Part shown: positions 49,795-62,050 of the stretch, in pieces
Layout of the letters: every line of letters begins with the position of its first letter
How positions within the stretch are numbered: the first letter of the stretch is position 1
Assembly: GCF_002443255.2 (NCBI RefSeq)
Contig: NW_019211454.1
Coordinates: 69,278,056-69,342,055, forward strand
DNA: 64,000 bases
Direction of reading: 5' to 3'
From: Varroa destructor
Taxonomy: Eukaryota > Arthropoda > Arachnida > Mesostigmata > Varroidae
Notes under the pieces: generated by a model
Told to the model about the DNA's origin: nothing
The model's input: only the letters and a program-made list of their open reading frames with translations
Database searches by the model: none
Translations under genes and position numbers: made by a program

Positions 49795-50891
49795 ACAACT
49801 ACCGTGCTCAATGCGTTACATCTATCTACAGTCGTATCTAAAGCAAGAGAATCTGCATTGTTTTTTGTATTTCGTTGTTTTTTTTATTAACGGAACTGTA
49901 TAAACAATACAATTAGACTTCCTAACCCATTACTGAGATATTCGTTCCCTGCTAGCCCCTTATTTTTTGTAGATTACATACAATTGATAATAATAACAAC
50001 ATTATTGTTATCTGTATGTTGCAACGGAAGTGGTAGCAGGGTAGTGATAGTGGAAGCGCTCTCGATCTTCAATATATTACAAAAAATGTTTTTTTTAAAA
50101 ATAAATATTGATTGTTGTATAACGGCAGCGATGACATTGAACAGGTTGTACGTCAGTGTCCTTTGTAGGTCACAAACTGGCAGGGCATCTGACTGTATTT
50201 GTTAGCAATAGCTGGGTAAAAAGCACTCAGTCATATCGCTAAAAACCGCTTTCGGGTTATAGTTTCCCGAGTCAAAAGTACAGATTTTTCGAAACGCTTT
50301 TAAAATCCGAATTTGTGACTCGCATCTAGAGTCCTCAATTGTATTTTGTCTATAAGAATTCAGTAAAAATGATGCATGTGACTTCACAACATCGATTTTT
50401 ACAGTGTTATGAGTATAAAAATGAAATTGTTAGGCTTGATATTCATCATTCTCTCTTCGGTGGAATAAATAAGGCGAGCTTTACCAACTATGTCCATTTG
50501 TACATGGTTTAAATGACAAGGGTCAATAATCTGCTGCACACAGCAATAAATATATGCCTTCACGCCATTGTTTTACTGCGCGATTAGTTTAGTGCACATA
50601 GCGTCCTACTCTTATGGACATGTTTTCCATCCCCAATCGGTTATTTGTCCTTCGGTCCTATCTTTACGCTTGCTTAGTCTCACTTTTAATAGTTGCCTGC
50701 AGTTCATCGCAGGGTCGAACTTCCTCAAGCTGTCAACTGATCCATGGTGCTTAGCTTGAAAGTAACTGGACCATGTTGACACCAGATGCTTCGGCGTGCT
50801 CGTTGTTTCCTGAATTGCCGCTCGTCTAAACGGTCCAGAGGCTTAATCGAGGAAGTCCACTGGAGCTCAGGTAAGGGGTCCGTTGAATGCC

Positions 50892-51203
50892 TTATTGAGC
50901 GGTGGATTTATAATAAGGGACGTCAAATTCAAGAAATTTTGAGCACCAGCTGCGAACGCTGCGTTGTTTTCGGGGCGACGGACTCGTCATCTCAGTCTCC
51001 GAATTGCAGCACAGCGAGAAAGCATTGAATGCTTTTGTGAACTTAGCGCAGCGCTGGCAGAGTTCGGTTAACTTACCGCCTGGAAGACAGTCGCCTTCCA
51101 CAGGCACCGCCCTCGACGTCGTATTCAACAGGCACAGCAACATAACGATAAGAAGAACGCTGCGCAGTATACCCCTCACTGCAGGCCCTGCGATAGTCAT
51201 CAT
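50892..51203 (-). CDS. Secreted six-cysteine peptide precursor, copy A (103 aa)
   Basis: Single-exon frame on the minus strand. I chose the ATG at 51203 (MMTIAG...) over an in-frame ATG 26 codons upstream because it puts a signal peptide at the N-terminus (residues 1-32, core SVLLIVMLLCLL, end TTSRA). The mature part begins VPVEGDC and has six cysteines at 39, 49, 52, 65, 66 and 87, spaced C-x9-C-x2-C-x12-CC-x20-C. It includes CQRCAKFTK, an RKQR site at 78-81 (furin-type R-x-x-R) just before SVRSWC, and PYY near the C-terminus. It should be an extracellular disulphide-bonded peptide, perhaps cut at RKQR. A tandem paralogue lies 3.4 kb upstream in transcription sense (54627-54932), with 46 of 70 aligned mature residues identical by hand count. 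A donor-like GGTAAGTTA lies inside the frame, but conservation continues past it. I do not know a family name. Confidence 0.8.
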   Translation of the reverse strand: MMTIAGPAVRGILRSVLLIVMLLCLLNTTSRAVPVEGDCLPGGKLTELCQRCAKFTKAFNAFSLCCNSETEMTSPSPRKQRSVRSWCSKFLEFDVPYYKSTAQ

Positions 51204-54200
51204 GGTAATGAACGATGGCAGCAGCTTGAAATTCGTAAAAGCAAGAACGAGCGATGCAAAGAATCTTCCGAAACGTCGCAAGTAATAACGCTTGAGGTCA
51301 GCTTTTTCCCTCGTTCCTTCTCTCCTAAAGTATAATAGCTGCTACGGCTGTCTTAGTTGGTTTACTTGAAAACTAGCCACTGCTGCGTCTTTGATCTGTC
51401 AACCGTTTGTAGGCTTCAGCTTTCAGGTAGGGGTGATGGTGGCAATCTTTTTATAGGGTCTGTACGTTGTCTGTGAGGAGTGACACCAACAACGTTGGAG
51501 GGCCGAGAACGGATTGAGGCCGTCGCGGTGCGCCCTCGAAGATCGTTAGACCACCATCACCAGAAATCCCCTCTCCGCGCGGGAAAGAGGGCAATCCATG
51601 TCGCTGGGGACAGCAATGACGATTGTATCATAATTAATAGCAAGCATTGTAATAGAGCACCGTTTCGGTCATGTTTATGAGATGGGAAAATGTTTGTTTA
51701 TAGGGAAGATAGTTTAGTACAGGTAGAAAAATCGTTTAGTCATAAAAACAATGAAGGGCGACTTATGCTATCCTAGGGTATATCAGCGAATTAATATTCT
51801 AGTGTACGAGAAAACTTCTTGAGGCCAACTACAGTCTAAATAGTCGTCGATTTACCTGTTGAGTTAAGCACTTGGATCTGTAGTTTCGAAGGCTATGGGA
51901 TCACCAGCTGTAGTCACAAAACACGGCAAATCTTCTTAATACGCATAGTGTATCACTTGGCTTTTACCACGTCTCGTTTTATCAAGCTTGACGTTTTTAA
52001 AAATACTATTTTTTTCATATTTTTGAAGAGTCTCAACACAACCGTTCATTAATAACCGGGCGCAAACTAACTTGACGAATTTAAGTTAAAACAAAAGCAT
52101 CATAAGTAAATTGTTCATCAAAATCATCACAAGTACACAAGAGAAAAAGTTTTCTAAGGCTTTTTAGCTCCAACGCCCCAACACTGAGCACATCAATGCC
52201 TATAATGTGTTACAGTCAAAAAAATTGCGCAAACCCCCTAAACTGAGCCTAAATTACTAATACCAATAAGTAACTGAGGGTGCTGCTTCGACTACAACAG
52301 AAGTGACTGACAAATAAACCACCTATTTACAACTTTTGATAACCGTAGCGCGTCTTTGCAAGAACACGTTGTTTATTGTTTTCTATTAGCTTTTTTAAGG
52401 TTCTGGAGACTTCTCGAAGAACAGCATGGTCCCATGGTCCCAGGATACTGGTTCCGATACATTTAATACCATTCAAACAGCCGAATGCATCTTCAGTGAA
52501 GTCGACCAAATCTTGCCAATAGCTTGTGGAAGCAAACGTGAGACTGCATGGGGGCAGGACTGAATAGATTTGCCAAAATTGAGTTTTTTTTTTAACGAGA
52601 CGCAAAAAAAAACATTCAAAAGTATCTGCTCATTTTTTTTTGGTCGTTTTTGCGTGAGCTTCTCAATTGCAGCTTTTTATAAGACTAAATCACAGCCATC
52701 GCTCTTTTAAGTTGTAACAATCCTCTATCAGACTACTCTATTCCAATAGTACCGGACTCAGTAAGGCTAAGAGCCAACATTTTTCAGTTGCTTGGGAAAC
52801 ACTGGCAAGATTATTTTTGCCGATTTTATTTCTAGAGGATTTCCTTTTCCTTCTAGAGGATTTCTCTTCGAGGTCCGTTCACGAGAAAACACAAAAACTG
52901 GCGGCCGCCTCAAGCCGTTTAGGTCGTGATGGGCCAAAGCATTATGTCCTGAAGTCAGCCGCTTCCAGATGGTAAAATCTCTTGTGTTATAAAAACGACC
53001 TGATTTAAGAAACCACTAAGATATTACAAACGGCGATTATGTGACGCCGGTTCTAGTTAGATAGAATGTCCCAGTGATGACTAAATGTTTATTAGCTAAT
53101 CAATGCGAATTCAAACGGAAAAAAATTAACAAGAAGTTAACTAGAAAATCCCAATCTTGGTAAGCCCCTTATAGTATTGCGTAATTAGCTGTAGCTCAAA
53201 GACGTAATTAAGAAAACTTTTGTTTTATGCGCTTCTTTACGTACGGAAATAATTGCATCCCTTAATAGTGTTTCATATTGAACATTTTGGGCGTAAAATG
53301 TAAATATTTCAAATAAATATATTGTAAGGAAAAGCCGAAATGTCCTTATTGCTGAAGGCTATAACGCCGCGGATAACTCATTGCCTATTGTTTTGTAATA
53401 TAAATTGAAGGGTAAATTGAAGGAAGCGGTACAAAAGTTACACTACGTATCACGTTTTTACTGAATCATTGAGTATACAGCTTTGCACCAGCGACACCTC
53501 TGAAACCATTAACAACACGTGCGTCGAAACTGTCTTTGGATCGAAAAAAAATGCTTCGTGTCATCACCGAGCACAAAACATGAGACCTTTTACAGTATCT
53601 TCAAAAACGTACCTCAGCATATTATATTATACAACAGCTTGTCATTAGGCCAACACGTTGGCCACATATGCCTAAGAAGCCGCCATAAAGGTATTTGTTT
53701 GAAATCGCACAAAGTGGTGTACCATTGTGGCTCTAGAAATTAAATAACCCTATTTTTATTAAGGCAAGTATACAACATATCGTTCTTATATTACACAATT
53801 CAGGGGGCTACACTTTCCCATACTACAGTTTTGTGTTCTTTTTTTAGAATAAATTCAAGGAGAGGTAAACAGTTGGCTAGTCGTACCACACACAACTGCT
53901 GCCTCATGCTTGGTGAAGTACAAAGATGTCATCATAATAATTGGCTGTTATATAACGGCTTTCAGCGCTACGACAAATCCAGGATCCAGCTGCATAAACA
54001 AACAGCGCAGACATTGCCTGCTCCGTAATACCTTTTTGGAATGTTGGCTGACAAACTTTTTTGTCTCACTTCAAAGGACGGCCTAGTATGTCATAGGTCA
54101 AGGACAAAGTTGTTAAACTCACTTCGTCGCTGAATATCCGCAGCATATTCAACTATATATTGATTGAAACCACTTTTAAGTGGCACTTCCACTGCATAAT

Positions 54201-54626
54201 CTCGCATGAGACACCTTTTTTACCGAAATTTTGATTTTAAGTAACCTACTATCAAGTAGCTGACGGAAGTTAGAAAACAATAATTGACAGAATCGCGTGC
54301 GATGTTTGCATGCCCTCATTTCCGTACTGTTCTGTTCAATAAATTAAAACACCGGTGCGTTGGTAGCACTCAAAATGCTAGTAAAGCTTCGCAAAGTACA
54401 ATAAATATGTCGTCTGGTGTCTTCGGTTCAGTTCCAGTTAGTTGCGCAGTTTGCATTAGTTAATGGCACCTCTATGATGACAAAGCTTCTCGAACCCTCC
54501 TCTAACATTATCTACCATTTTCACCGCTGTTGCTCGCAAAATCGCCTCAACACCTACATCCCTACCTATTGTATAATACAGAATTACCTAACATCGCTGA
54601 GCTCTTGTCCTGGGTTCTGTAAATTA

Positions 54627-54932
54627 CTACGCGTTAGACTCGTAATAGGGTTGCTTCAAATCGAGGAACTTCATACACCAGCTACGGACGCTTCGCTGCT
54701 TCCGGGGTCCAGAGCTTTGGTAGTCATCTTCCGGGACGCAGCATAAAGCGAAAAGATTTACGTCCTTCGTAAACTTTGCGCAACGTTGACAGTTTTCACT
54801 TAGTTTCGTACCCTGAAGGCATTCGCCCTCAACGGGGACCGCCATCGAAGATTGGCTTAGCAGGCGAAACGTAGCAAGTAGAAGAAAAACGTTGTATAGC
54901 GTACTTTTGACAGGGAACTTCATCAACATCAT
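54627..54932 (-). CDS. Secreted six-cysteine peptide precursor, copy B (101 aa)
   Basis: Minus-strand single-exon frame and paralogue of the gene at 50892-51203. The start at 54932 (MMLMKFPV...) gives a signal peptide of about 31 residues (core NVFLLLATFRLL, end SQSSMA). An ATG 22 codons upstream in frame is less likely because it buries the signal. The mature chain starts VPVEGEC, with cysteines at 38, 48, 51, 64, 65 and 86 in exactly the same spacing as copy A. CQRCAKFTK and GPRKQRSVRSWC are unchanged, and PYY is kept near the end. The signal peptide and the linker after CC (VPEDDYQSS) have diverged, as expected for a processed secreted peptide under selection on the mature part. A TATATAAG box lies about 290 bases upstream. 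Function is unknown: hormone or neuropeptide, immune or other extracellular effector are all possible. Confidence 0.8.
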   Translation of the reverse strand: MMLMKFPVKSTLYNVFLLLATFRLLSQSSMAVPVEGECLQGTKLSENCQRCAKFTKDVNLFALCCVPEDDYQSSGPRKQRSVRSWCMKFLDLKQPYYESNA

Positions 54933-55216
54933 TGTGCTGAGTCGCAGCGAAAATCTGAGATAGTAAAAAGTGATGATGCCAGACGCTCGTAACACCATTG
55001 ACGCCTTGAAGTCTACGACGTATGATAGTTGATTCTAAGTATTTTCTGGTGATGCTGAGTAAAACTATCACCAGTGATATCTTTAGAGTTTGTTTTACTG
55101 AATTGAAGAGGTCTGCGATGAAGCCGAGTCTGTCGTCTTGTCAATTGCGTCTCCTTTAGAACTCCTCCAGCTCCTTACAGATCGCGATAACTCTGGGGTG
55201 GTAGGACGACTTACTA

Positions 55217-55226
55217 CTTATATATG
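55217..55226 (-). promoter_or_regulatory. TATA-like box upstream of copy B
   Basis: The minus strand reads CATATATAAG, a good TATA match, about 290 bases before the chosen ATG of copy B. This would imply a 5' UTR of roughly 260 bases or a spliced leader exon. AT-rich DNA yields such matches by chance. Confidence 0.2.
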
Positions 55227-55922
55227 GTGCGCATACAGTCATTTGATCAAGAGTGAAAGACGCCAGTTATAGTGGGACGGGATCCTCGAAAACGAATGGA
55301 TTGCTAGGGACATCCTTTCTCGGCCGGAAAGGGCGGTGCCAGCCCCCGCAGAGGCGGTTAAAGAGACTGGCTGTTGACTTGTTGCATAGTCAGCTACAGT
55401 GTGTATAATTGTAACGGGCTCTGTATCTACCTGTGGAGGGCGGGTCTAAATGTAGTGTTTGGAAAAAACTTACGAAATCACTATTTTTTCTTATATATAT
55501 AAGCTAACGCCAACTACTATTAAATATATTTTCATCAAAAAATGTGATCTAATTACCCTTAATGTTAATTATTCACATGGATTTCAAAGCGCTTCTTTTT
55601 TTTCTTGTTGTTGACTTATAGATGTATATCCTACAGTTACTTTATCATTTTTTTTTGTTTTTTTCTCAAATTTTTTTATGGCTTTTGACTCTGTGAAACT
55701 GGTATTAACGGCATGTAAAACATTAAGACGAAGCCATCAGATAAATATAGTAGACAATCGGACAATCGAAAAGGAACGAAGCAAACACATCTGAGACGAG
55801 ATAAACTAATGGACGTGCGAGCTCAGTGTAAGTCTTACGCGCTAAGTACAAAGAGAACCAATAAATATAAAAACATTCTTGTAACGTTAATCTATACCGA
55901 GATTTCCAGCTTATTTATACTT

Positions 55923-56050
55923 TATATATATATATATATATANNNNNNNNNNNNNNNNNNNNNNNNNNNNNNNNNNNNNNNNNNNNNNNNNNNNNNNNNN
56001 NNNNNNNNNNNNNNNNNNNNNNNNNNNNNNNNNNNNNNNNNNTATATATA
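55923..56050. repeat. TA microsatellite interrupted by a 100-base assembly gap
   Basis: TA repeats flank exactly 100 N (55943-56042), the usual placeholder for a gap of unknown size. The true array is probably longer than shown. Reading frames spanning it are meaningless. Confidence 0.97.
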
Positions 56051-56559
56051 CTTACATATACATACCTATATATAGTTATACATGATCTGTATGTGTACCA
56101 TGACGCCTTTGCAAAAATAAATGACAATAATAATGTATCAACCTTAATCTGTGTACTCTCTTCGTCTCAGCGCTTTAAAACTAATGTTAAATGTGCTAGG
56201 TATGCACAAGGCAGGAGCAACTGGTGAATGACGTAGGAGGCCTATGCCGACGTATATTATATCGGCACATATATGCGTAAGTGTGTAATTGAAGTGCGCA
56301 TACATATTTTGCCCCCAACGTCTTAGTCTGGTAGAACCTCATAGACACGCGTATATAACCTCAATGTTTAATGTGTGAAAACAGTAATGTGTCTTTGAGG
56401 ACATGTGTTTCATGATAGTTAATGTAAAAACTGTTCGAGACCCGCTCATACTCACACCTAAGATAGAATATTTTAAAGATACGTGTATTTTTTTCAAAGA
56501 CTTTACGGTTGCATTTTGCTAAAGACACAAATGCTGTCCAGACCCAGCGTATAAAAAAT

Positions 56560-57285
56560 TGGGCTGTTGATGGTCAAGGTGCGTTATAGAAAACAACGGG
56601 CCCAAACTTCGATGCGCATGACGCTGCTCGTAGTGGTCGACTAATAAGAGAAAGGGTTGTTAAGTTGAGCCACGTTATCGTCAAACAACTAAATACCGAC
56701 CATCAACCTGTTTGAAACTAGTTCAAAAAAACCCGCTACGAATAAGTTCGATCACTCAATCGTACTTCTGTTTGCGAGACTCTACGGAAATACAAGGAAA
56801 TCAGATCGTTTGAAAGTGGTTGATCTGACAATAATGTGCAACTGAAGTACGGGACGCACAGTCCACAACCTGCAACAAAGCCCGCACTGACGCCAACAAG
56901 ATGAGGGAACAAAGCATATAGGTTGGTGCCACGGGGCGAAACGATCGATTCTGACCTCTACTGACAACAACTAATAAGCCACTGCACCAGATCCAGTAAA
57001 GAAAAAAACGTCGTCTTCGACCACGACAATGTCAGACTACTTACATTTTCAGCTACCTGGTACAAACTGATGAGAAATTTCAATGCATCCGCCGCATATC
57101 CCGAACCCTGCACTATTAGATGCTCTCCTTCGGCCTTTGGAGAGCTCCTGTCATTGATTAATTCAGCTTAAATAGAGAGATGCAAATCGCTTGTCGCAAT
57201 CTTTCGCCCAGAATCTGCAGAAGTTCTACAGTAATGTAACAAGAAAAATGGCAAGAGGTCATCAGTTTATTAATGTTATCTTAAA
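56560..57285 (+). pseudogene. Decayed mariner-family transposase
   Basis: Three frames together recover the order of a mariner transposase. First, an N-terminal DNA-binding part, FDAHDAARSGRLIRERVV then KLSHVIVKQLNTDHQPV (56608-56711), matching the Asp-x2-Arg-Ser-Gly-Arg-Pro hallmark and second helix-turn-helix. Then ETIDSDLY and QQL (about 56938-56970). Then VVFDHDNVRLLTF (57010-57048), where the catalytic Asp-Asn-Ala-Arg-Pro block has become DNVRL. Last, a C-terminal QKFYSNV...GHQFI (about 57215-57280). Stops and frameshifts interrupt it throughout, so it cannot encode an active enzyme. No terminal inverted repeats or TA duplication were identified with confidence. The hallmark wording is closest to irritans-type mariners, but that subgroup call is tentative. 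Confidence 0.7.
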
Positions 57286-58733
57286 ATATAAAAACATATC
57301 TGCTTCAATTTTGGCTTTAAAAACGCTCAATAGCCACATATAATAAAGTATTGGTAATAGGCTCAAGGACTTCTGGCACAAAGCAAACTCCATTGTTCAT
57401 AAGTCCCTGCTTGTTAGCGCTACATATGACTATATAGGGCGTAGTATTATATGGAAATAGACTAAGAGCGAACGTTACTCACATTATAGTTGCTCCGTTT
57501 GTCCATAAACGTTCAGGCTAACCGCAGCTCAATTTGAATATTTGCAAAATATACTAAGAGTCACAGGCTGCATTCTAAATATATTTGGAAAATAATTGGA
57601 AAAACGTTAATGTCCTTTCCGAATACTATAGTCATCATAAGTACGTTTAAACTTATATATTCTAATATAATTTGAACACTTGAAAAGTTGTTGGCATTTA
57701 TTAAAAAAAAGATGTTATTATATATGTACACACAGAGGAAAGTGGGGCTATATAAACCAGTATTATATAAAACATATTACTATATATATAAACGAATGTA
57801 TCGTATTTTCGTGCCTATGAGCTGCAATTCTAAGCTGGTTTTTCAAAATATGTTGGTACTCTCATCGAGCATCGTCTTGCCAGCATGACTGAAACAGCGT
57901 ATCCTGTTGGTCAGCGCTAAATTATAGGCATACGACGCTTACTTAAGGTTTTTAATCCGTTAAAGATTATATATCGAGCTTTTGCTTTACCCGGCGAATC
58001 AATTCAATAGCGCAGTGAACCAAGCGGCAAATCTACCGAACTTTTAAATGTAAATGAAAATAAAAAATATGCCGAAACTGGTTGATAAGTGGCTGTGGTA
58101 GTCATGCTTGCTTCGTATGTTTTATATATTTTACACATATATTTGCTATATATATTTCACATATGTCGAATCGTATCGTATGCTTAACGCTTATCAAGGG
58201 GCTGCATCGGTAGCGTTATCCACACGAATGCGTAAAGGTAATACAATGCTGAAGAAAATTTTACTTTTTCTTTTTAATTTTTGTTTAATATAATAATAAG
58301 AAAAAGTAAAATAAAAAATAAAACGAATTGGATAAACGGCAGTTGGCATCGTAACTGAAATACGGAAAAGGTATCGGATGATGGCTCTCTTAGTACCACA
58401 CGATGAATTCTCCAGGCAGGCGCAATCATTCTCAATAGTAAAACGGTAGTCAAAGCCTTTTTCGAGATTCACACGATGATAACGAAGCTATACAATTTCA
58501 CTTACGTTTTAATGAGGCGTCCCTCCTTAGGAGGATAGGTAACTCTTCAGAAGTAATTGCGCCCAAACAAATTAAACTTATTGTCCAAATGACATTATAA
58601 AAAAAGGCTAAATTTTGTTGTCACGCTCGCTTTCGTGTTTTAAATTTCCTAGCGTGTTTTTTAAGGATTGTTTGCTTATGCAGCCATTGGAAGCCAAAGT
58701 TCTCCAAACCCGTCCAGATTGAGTACGAAGAAA

Positions 58734-58967
58734 ATGTTTCAAAAAAACCGTTTCAAGAACTTAATCATCGGTAATCACGAGACTCGCATAGAACTAAGTG
58801 CGATCCGATTGGACTTGGAGAAAAATATCCACATTTTTTATTTTAAGCCATCTAAAGCTCGACTTTATATAGCTCAACGGAATATTGTTACTGCTGACGG
58901 CAGAAAAATCGCAATCTATAACATAGGCGAATTGGCAAAAAGTACGTATGGGGACTACTTACGATGA
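58734..58967 (+). CDS. Short ORF, 77 codons, unassigned
   Basis: From the ATG at 58734 the frame reads a basic start (MFQKNRFKNL), then IRLDLEKNIHIFYFKPSKAR and IVTADGRKIAIYNIGELAK. It has a reasonable amino-acid mix in an AT-rich setting but no recognised domain, splice signal or Kozak context. The open frame extends upstream to 58668 without an ATG. It may be a fragment of an old element or a chance ORF. Confidence 0.15.
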   Translation: MFQKNRFKNLIIGNHETRIELSAIRLDLEKNIHIFYFKPSKARLYIAQRNIVTADGRKIAIYNIGELAKSTYGDYLR

Positions 58968-61900
58968 AAAATATCGTTAGAAGGTTTCAGAAGACATACA
59001 CTGAGCAAAAACGTATTCACAAAAGGTCACATTCTTTTTTGGATAACACAGGCTGTCATGGAGTGTCTTTCCAGCCGTTCATCCTCTGAAACAAGGACTT
59101 TGCTGTGGACGGTTCCGTTGCCGGTGGAATAAGAGGTACAACTTGAAAATCGTCCATTATTCTTACAAAACGACATCAGTAGCCCCGCTTTGGACAATGT
59201 GTGACTGATCGTTTCAGCTGCGCGACAGGATCTATAATAGATACATAATAATACAGGACAATACGCTGTCTTAATAAATATGCTGCTCATAAATACGTTG
59301 TTTTAATTATAGACATTAACAAGTGTTTCTTGCAGCCTTGTACAACACACGACAAGGTGACGCGAAGTTATATTCCTCTGCGACTTCCTACAGGCTTACA
59401 TTTAAAAATACATCTGCAACGATAGACAACATTGGGAACATGATGAAAAACGGTTCATCAGACTCTATTTAAACCAATATATAATGTGATTCCGCATATA
59501 AAAGGATCACTGCCTTTATCGAAAAAAAGAGCTTACTGATACTGGGCCTAATGTTAAGATGCAGGAGATGTATTAATTGTCTCAATGCACATTTGAATCC
59601 ATTATTACAGATAAGGACAAGTAATAAATAAGGTCTATCTTACTTGATTCAAACTAGATTACCCGAAAATGTCCTATACTTGGTATAAATAAAATAACCT
59701 ATTTGTATATCTATGGAACTAGGACTTGATTGGTTCGTTTTGTGCCGCCTAAGCGTCAGTAAGGCAAACGAAATACTGAAAGAGAATAGTAACTGAGAAA
59801 AGTCAAAATCTCATTAACCAAAATACAAGAAAGAGGTATGTTATTAAGCTACTGTTTATTTTTGATAAAATAACTAAATAGGTATTCAATCTAAAGAGAA
59901 ACGCTTGTGCCAGTCGTCTTCATATAAACACTTGTTATTATAACATGTATCATTTAACATTTATGCAACGAGTGCCGTTTAGTGATAAAATTGCATCAAG
60001 TTTTCTATTACCCTATCAAATAAATTTTTTTGTATATCTTAATGTAGTAACTTAAAATTGATTTTCCACTTGCATGTTTTTATCGCATATACGACGAAGC
60101 TTTATTTGTATAGTGACAGTCACCTAGTTCGCTGTGAGATTTAGCATTGGAAAAGTGTATTCTTAATCATATAGAGTCTCTATACTTCATTCTAATGCAT
60201 GGAAAAACCTCACGTTGGTAACGTCCTGACGTGTCTATGTATTCCGTAAGAAATTTGTAGAACTCTCTCTCCCATGATGCTCAGCGATTACTCAACGTTA
60301 CCACGAGTAACGCCACACGTCGCGGTTCTCCATATTCGTGATGGAGTCAAGACTTCAATAACGAACCGAAAAAGCTTATCCTTAGCAAAACAAAAGCAAT
60401 TATATCTAACAGATATGGATAACAGTTTGGCAATTGTGAGCAAAGTTCACATTTAATCGATTTCAGAGAACGCGTGCACATAGATCTTAAAATTATCAAA
60501 CGCGGGCTGCTGGAAGTAAGATAACTTGCCGCCAAAAATCGTATCCCGTTGACGCGATCTGTAACGAGCTTTTACCCCTGAATAAAACTCTATTTGATTA
60601 AATGCTAATGACCCGCACGAATATCACTAAGTTAATTTAGGCCCCTTCATAGATGTTTCTTATACTACAGCTCTTGAGATATTCTTGACAAACGGCTGCT
60701 ATATAATGTAATGATTTCCGTATATAATCTGAACCCTCGAACTGTATATAAGTGCTTTGAGTGCAACTCACCGATGCGACGATTATGATAGCGGCAATTA
60801 AAACGTTACACCATTTCAAGTTTATGGAATTCAGCGCGCCGTGGCGCGGTATATACAGTAAAACGTAAACAGCCGCCAGTTTAGATGTGGCTAGAGTAAA
60901 CAAGCCCCAGCTATCATATCGCTGCTCTTCGTTCAACAACTCAATTTTTCATAATATCCCAGTCTCACCATGGCCGCTAACGATGCGGTAGTAGCGGCGT
61001 CAGAAAGGCGATATATATTTTGTACGACCTTTAGCATTTATTATGAAAAATGTACGGCCCTTTACTTACACATGGTCGATACTAATGTTTGCTTTTTATA
61101 CGAAAGCATCTATTCAATAGATGCTTTTATTTTATGTAAAAAGTTTTTTTCCTTAAAAGTTACCTTTTTGGAACAGTCTGAGATTTTTTGGTTTTTCTGG
61201 GCAATGCGTCACTGCAATTAAGCCAAAGTGTGTTGACTACACAGCTTCTGCTATATCTACACTTAGCGGAAAAGCAATAACAGTGCATATTTTTATAGAA
61301 TAAAATAGACTTTAGACCGCTTATCCACAGAAAAAACGAAAGTACCGAAAGCTTGAAAATGATAATATTCAGATGAAATTGTTTGCACTGGTAAATGCTT
61401 GAACACGAAGCCCTAGCACGAAACAAAGCGTGCCGGGGTTTGATTTGGGGGTTTTTTGGGGAGGGGGAGGGGTAGGAGGAGAAGGGAACAGCCGTCTGAA
61501 GCAATACTAATGGCAATACCATACGTAAAACTTAACACGTATTTAGTTAACTAAATAACTTGAACCTACCAACAAATCATGTTTGCTATTGCTATAGATT
61601 GATTGAGTCGTCACCTTATCTAGATGTCGAATAGTGGGCAAGTTAGCTTTTTATTTCTTTTTCTTTTCAAATCCGTTGTGCGGTGAATCAAACTTTATCT
61701 CGAGGCCCTTAGATAAAAGCTTTTGGCAAGAGAAATACGTTTTCCAAACGCATTGTAGTTTACCAAAGCAGCAAGAGACTTCTGTGTTTTCTACGGCGTA
61801 CATTTCATGTCTGTAAGGACTGTTCAATGAAGGTCAGTAGCCTCCTGTGCCTTAAAGATGCGTCTTACTCGACTGAAGGACGATGAGAAACGGCTGACGA

Positions 61901-62050
61901 CACAGCTGAAAGAGGACAGCCGGTGAATTAGTATGAAAAATAAATTGCGGTCACTTAAAATTATTGTCTTCACTCGATAGGATTTACTCACAAATTACGA
62001 GCTTGAATACTTTATAAACTGAATGCGGCTTCTCATTACTTCCGAACATT

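Larger units (their letters stand above)
46100..50780. other. Gene-free stretch
   Basis: No gene I can support. The + strand at 47451-47500 is CT-rich and ends at a consensus donor (CTCAG|GTAAGACG), so it could be a non-coding 5' exon. A 48-codon ORF at 49648 is listed separately. Confidence 0.45.

Noticed and set aside
52327..52605. Minus-strand ORF of about 92 codons
   Set aside because: Considered as a transposase fragment, but it shows none of the catalytic or structural hallmarks and has no splice support.
55809..56127. ORFs on both strands crossing the gap
   Set aside because: They depend on unknown bases and TA repeats.
60637..60939. Minus-strand ORF with a hydrophobic leader-like segment and a donor-like GTGAGT
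   Set aside because: It has no ATG in frame, a stop closes the frame upstream, and no acceptor defines an exon.
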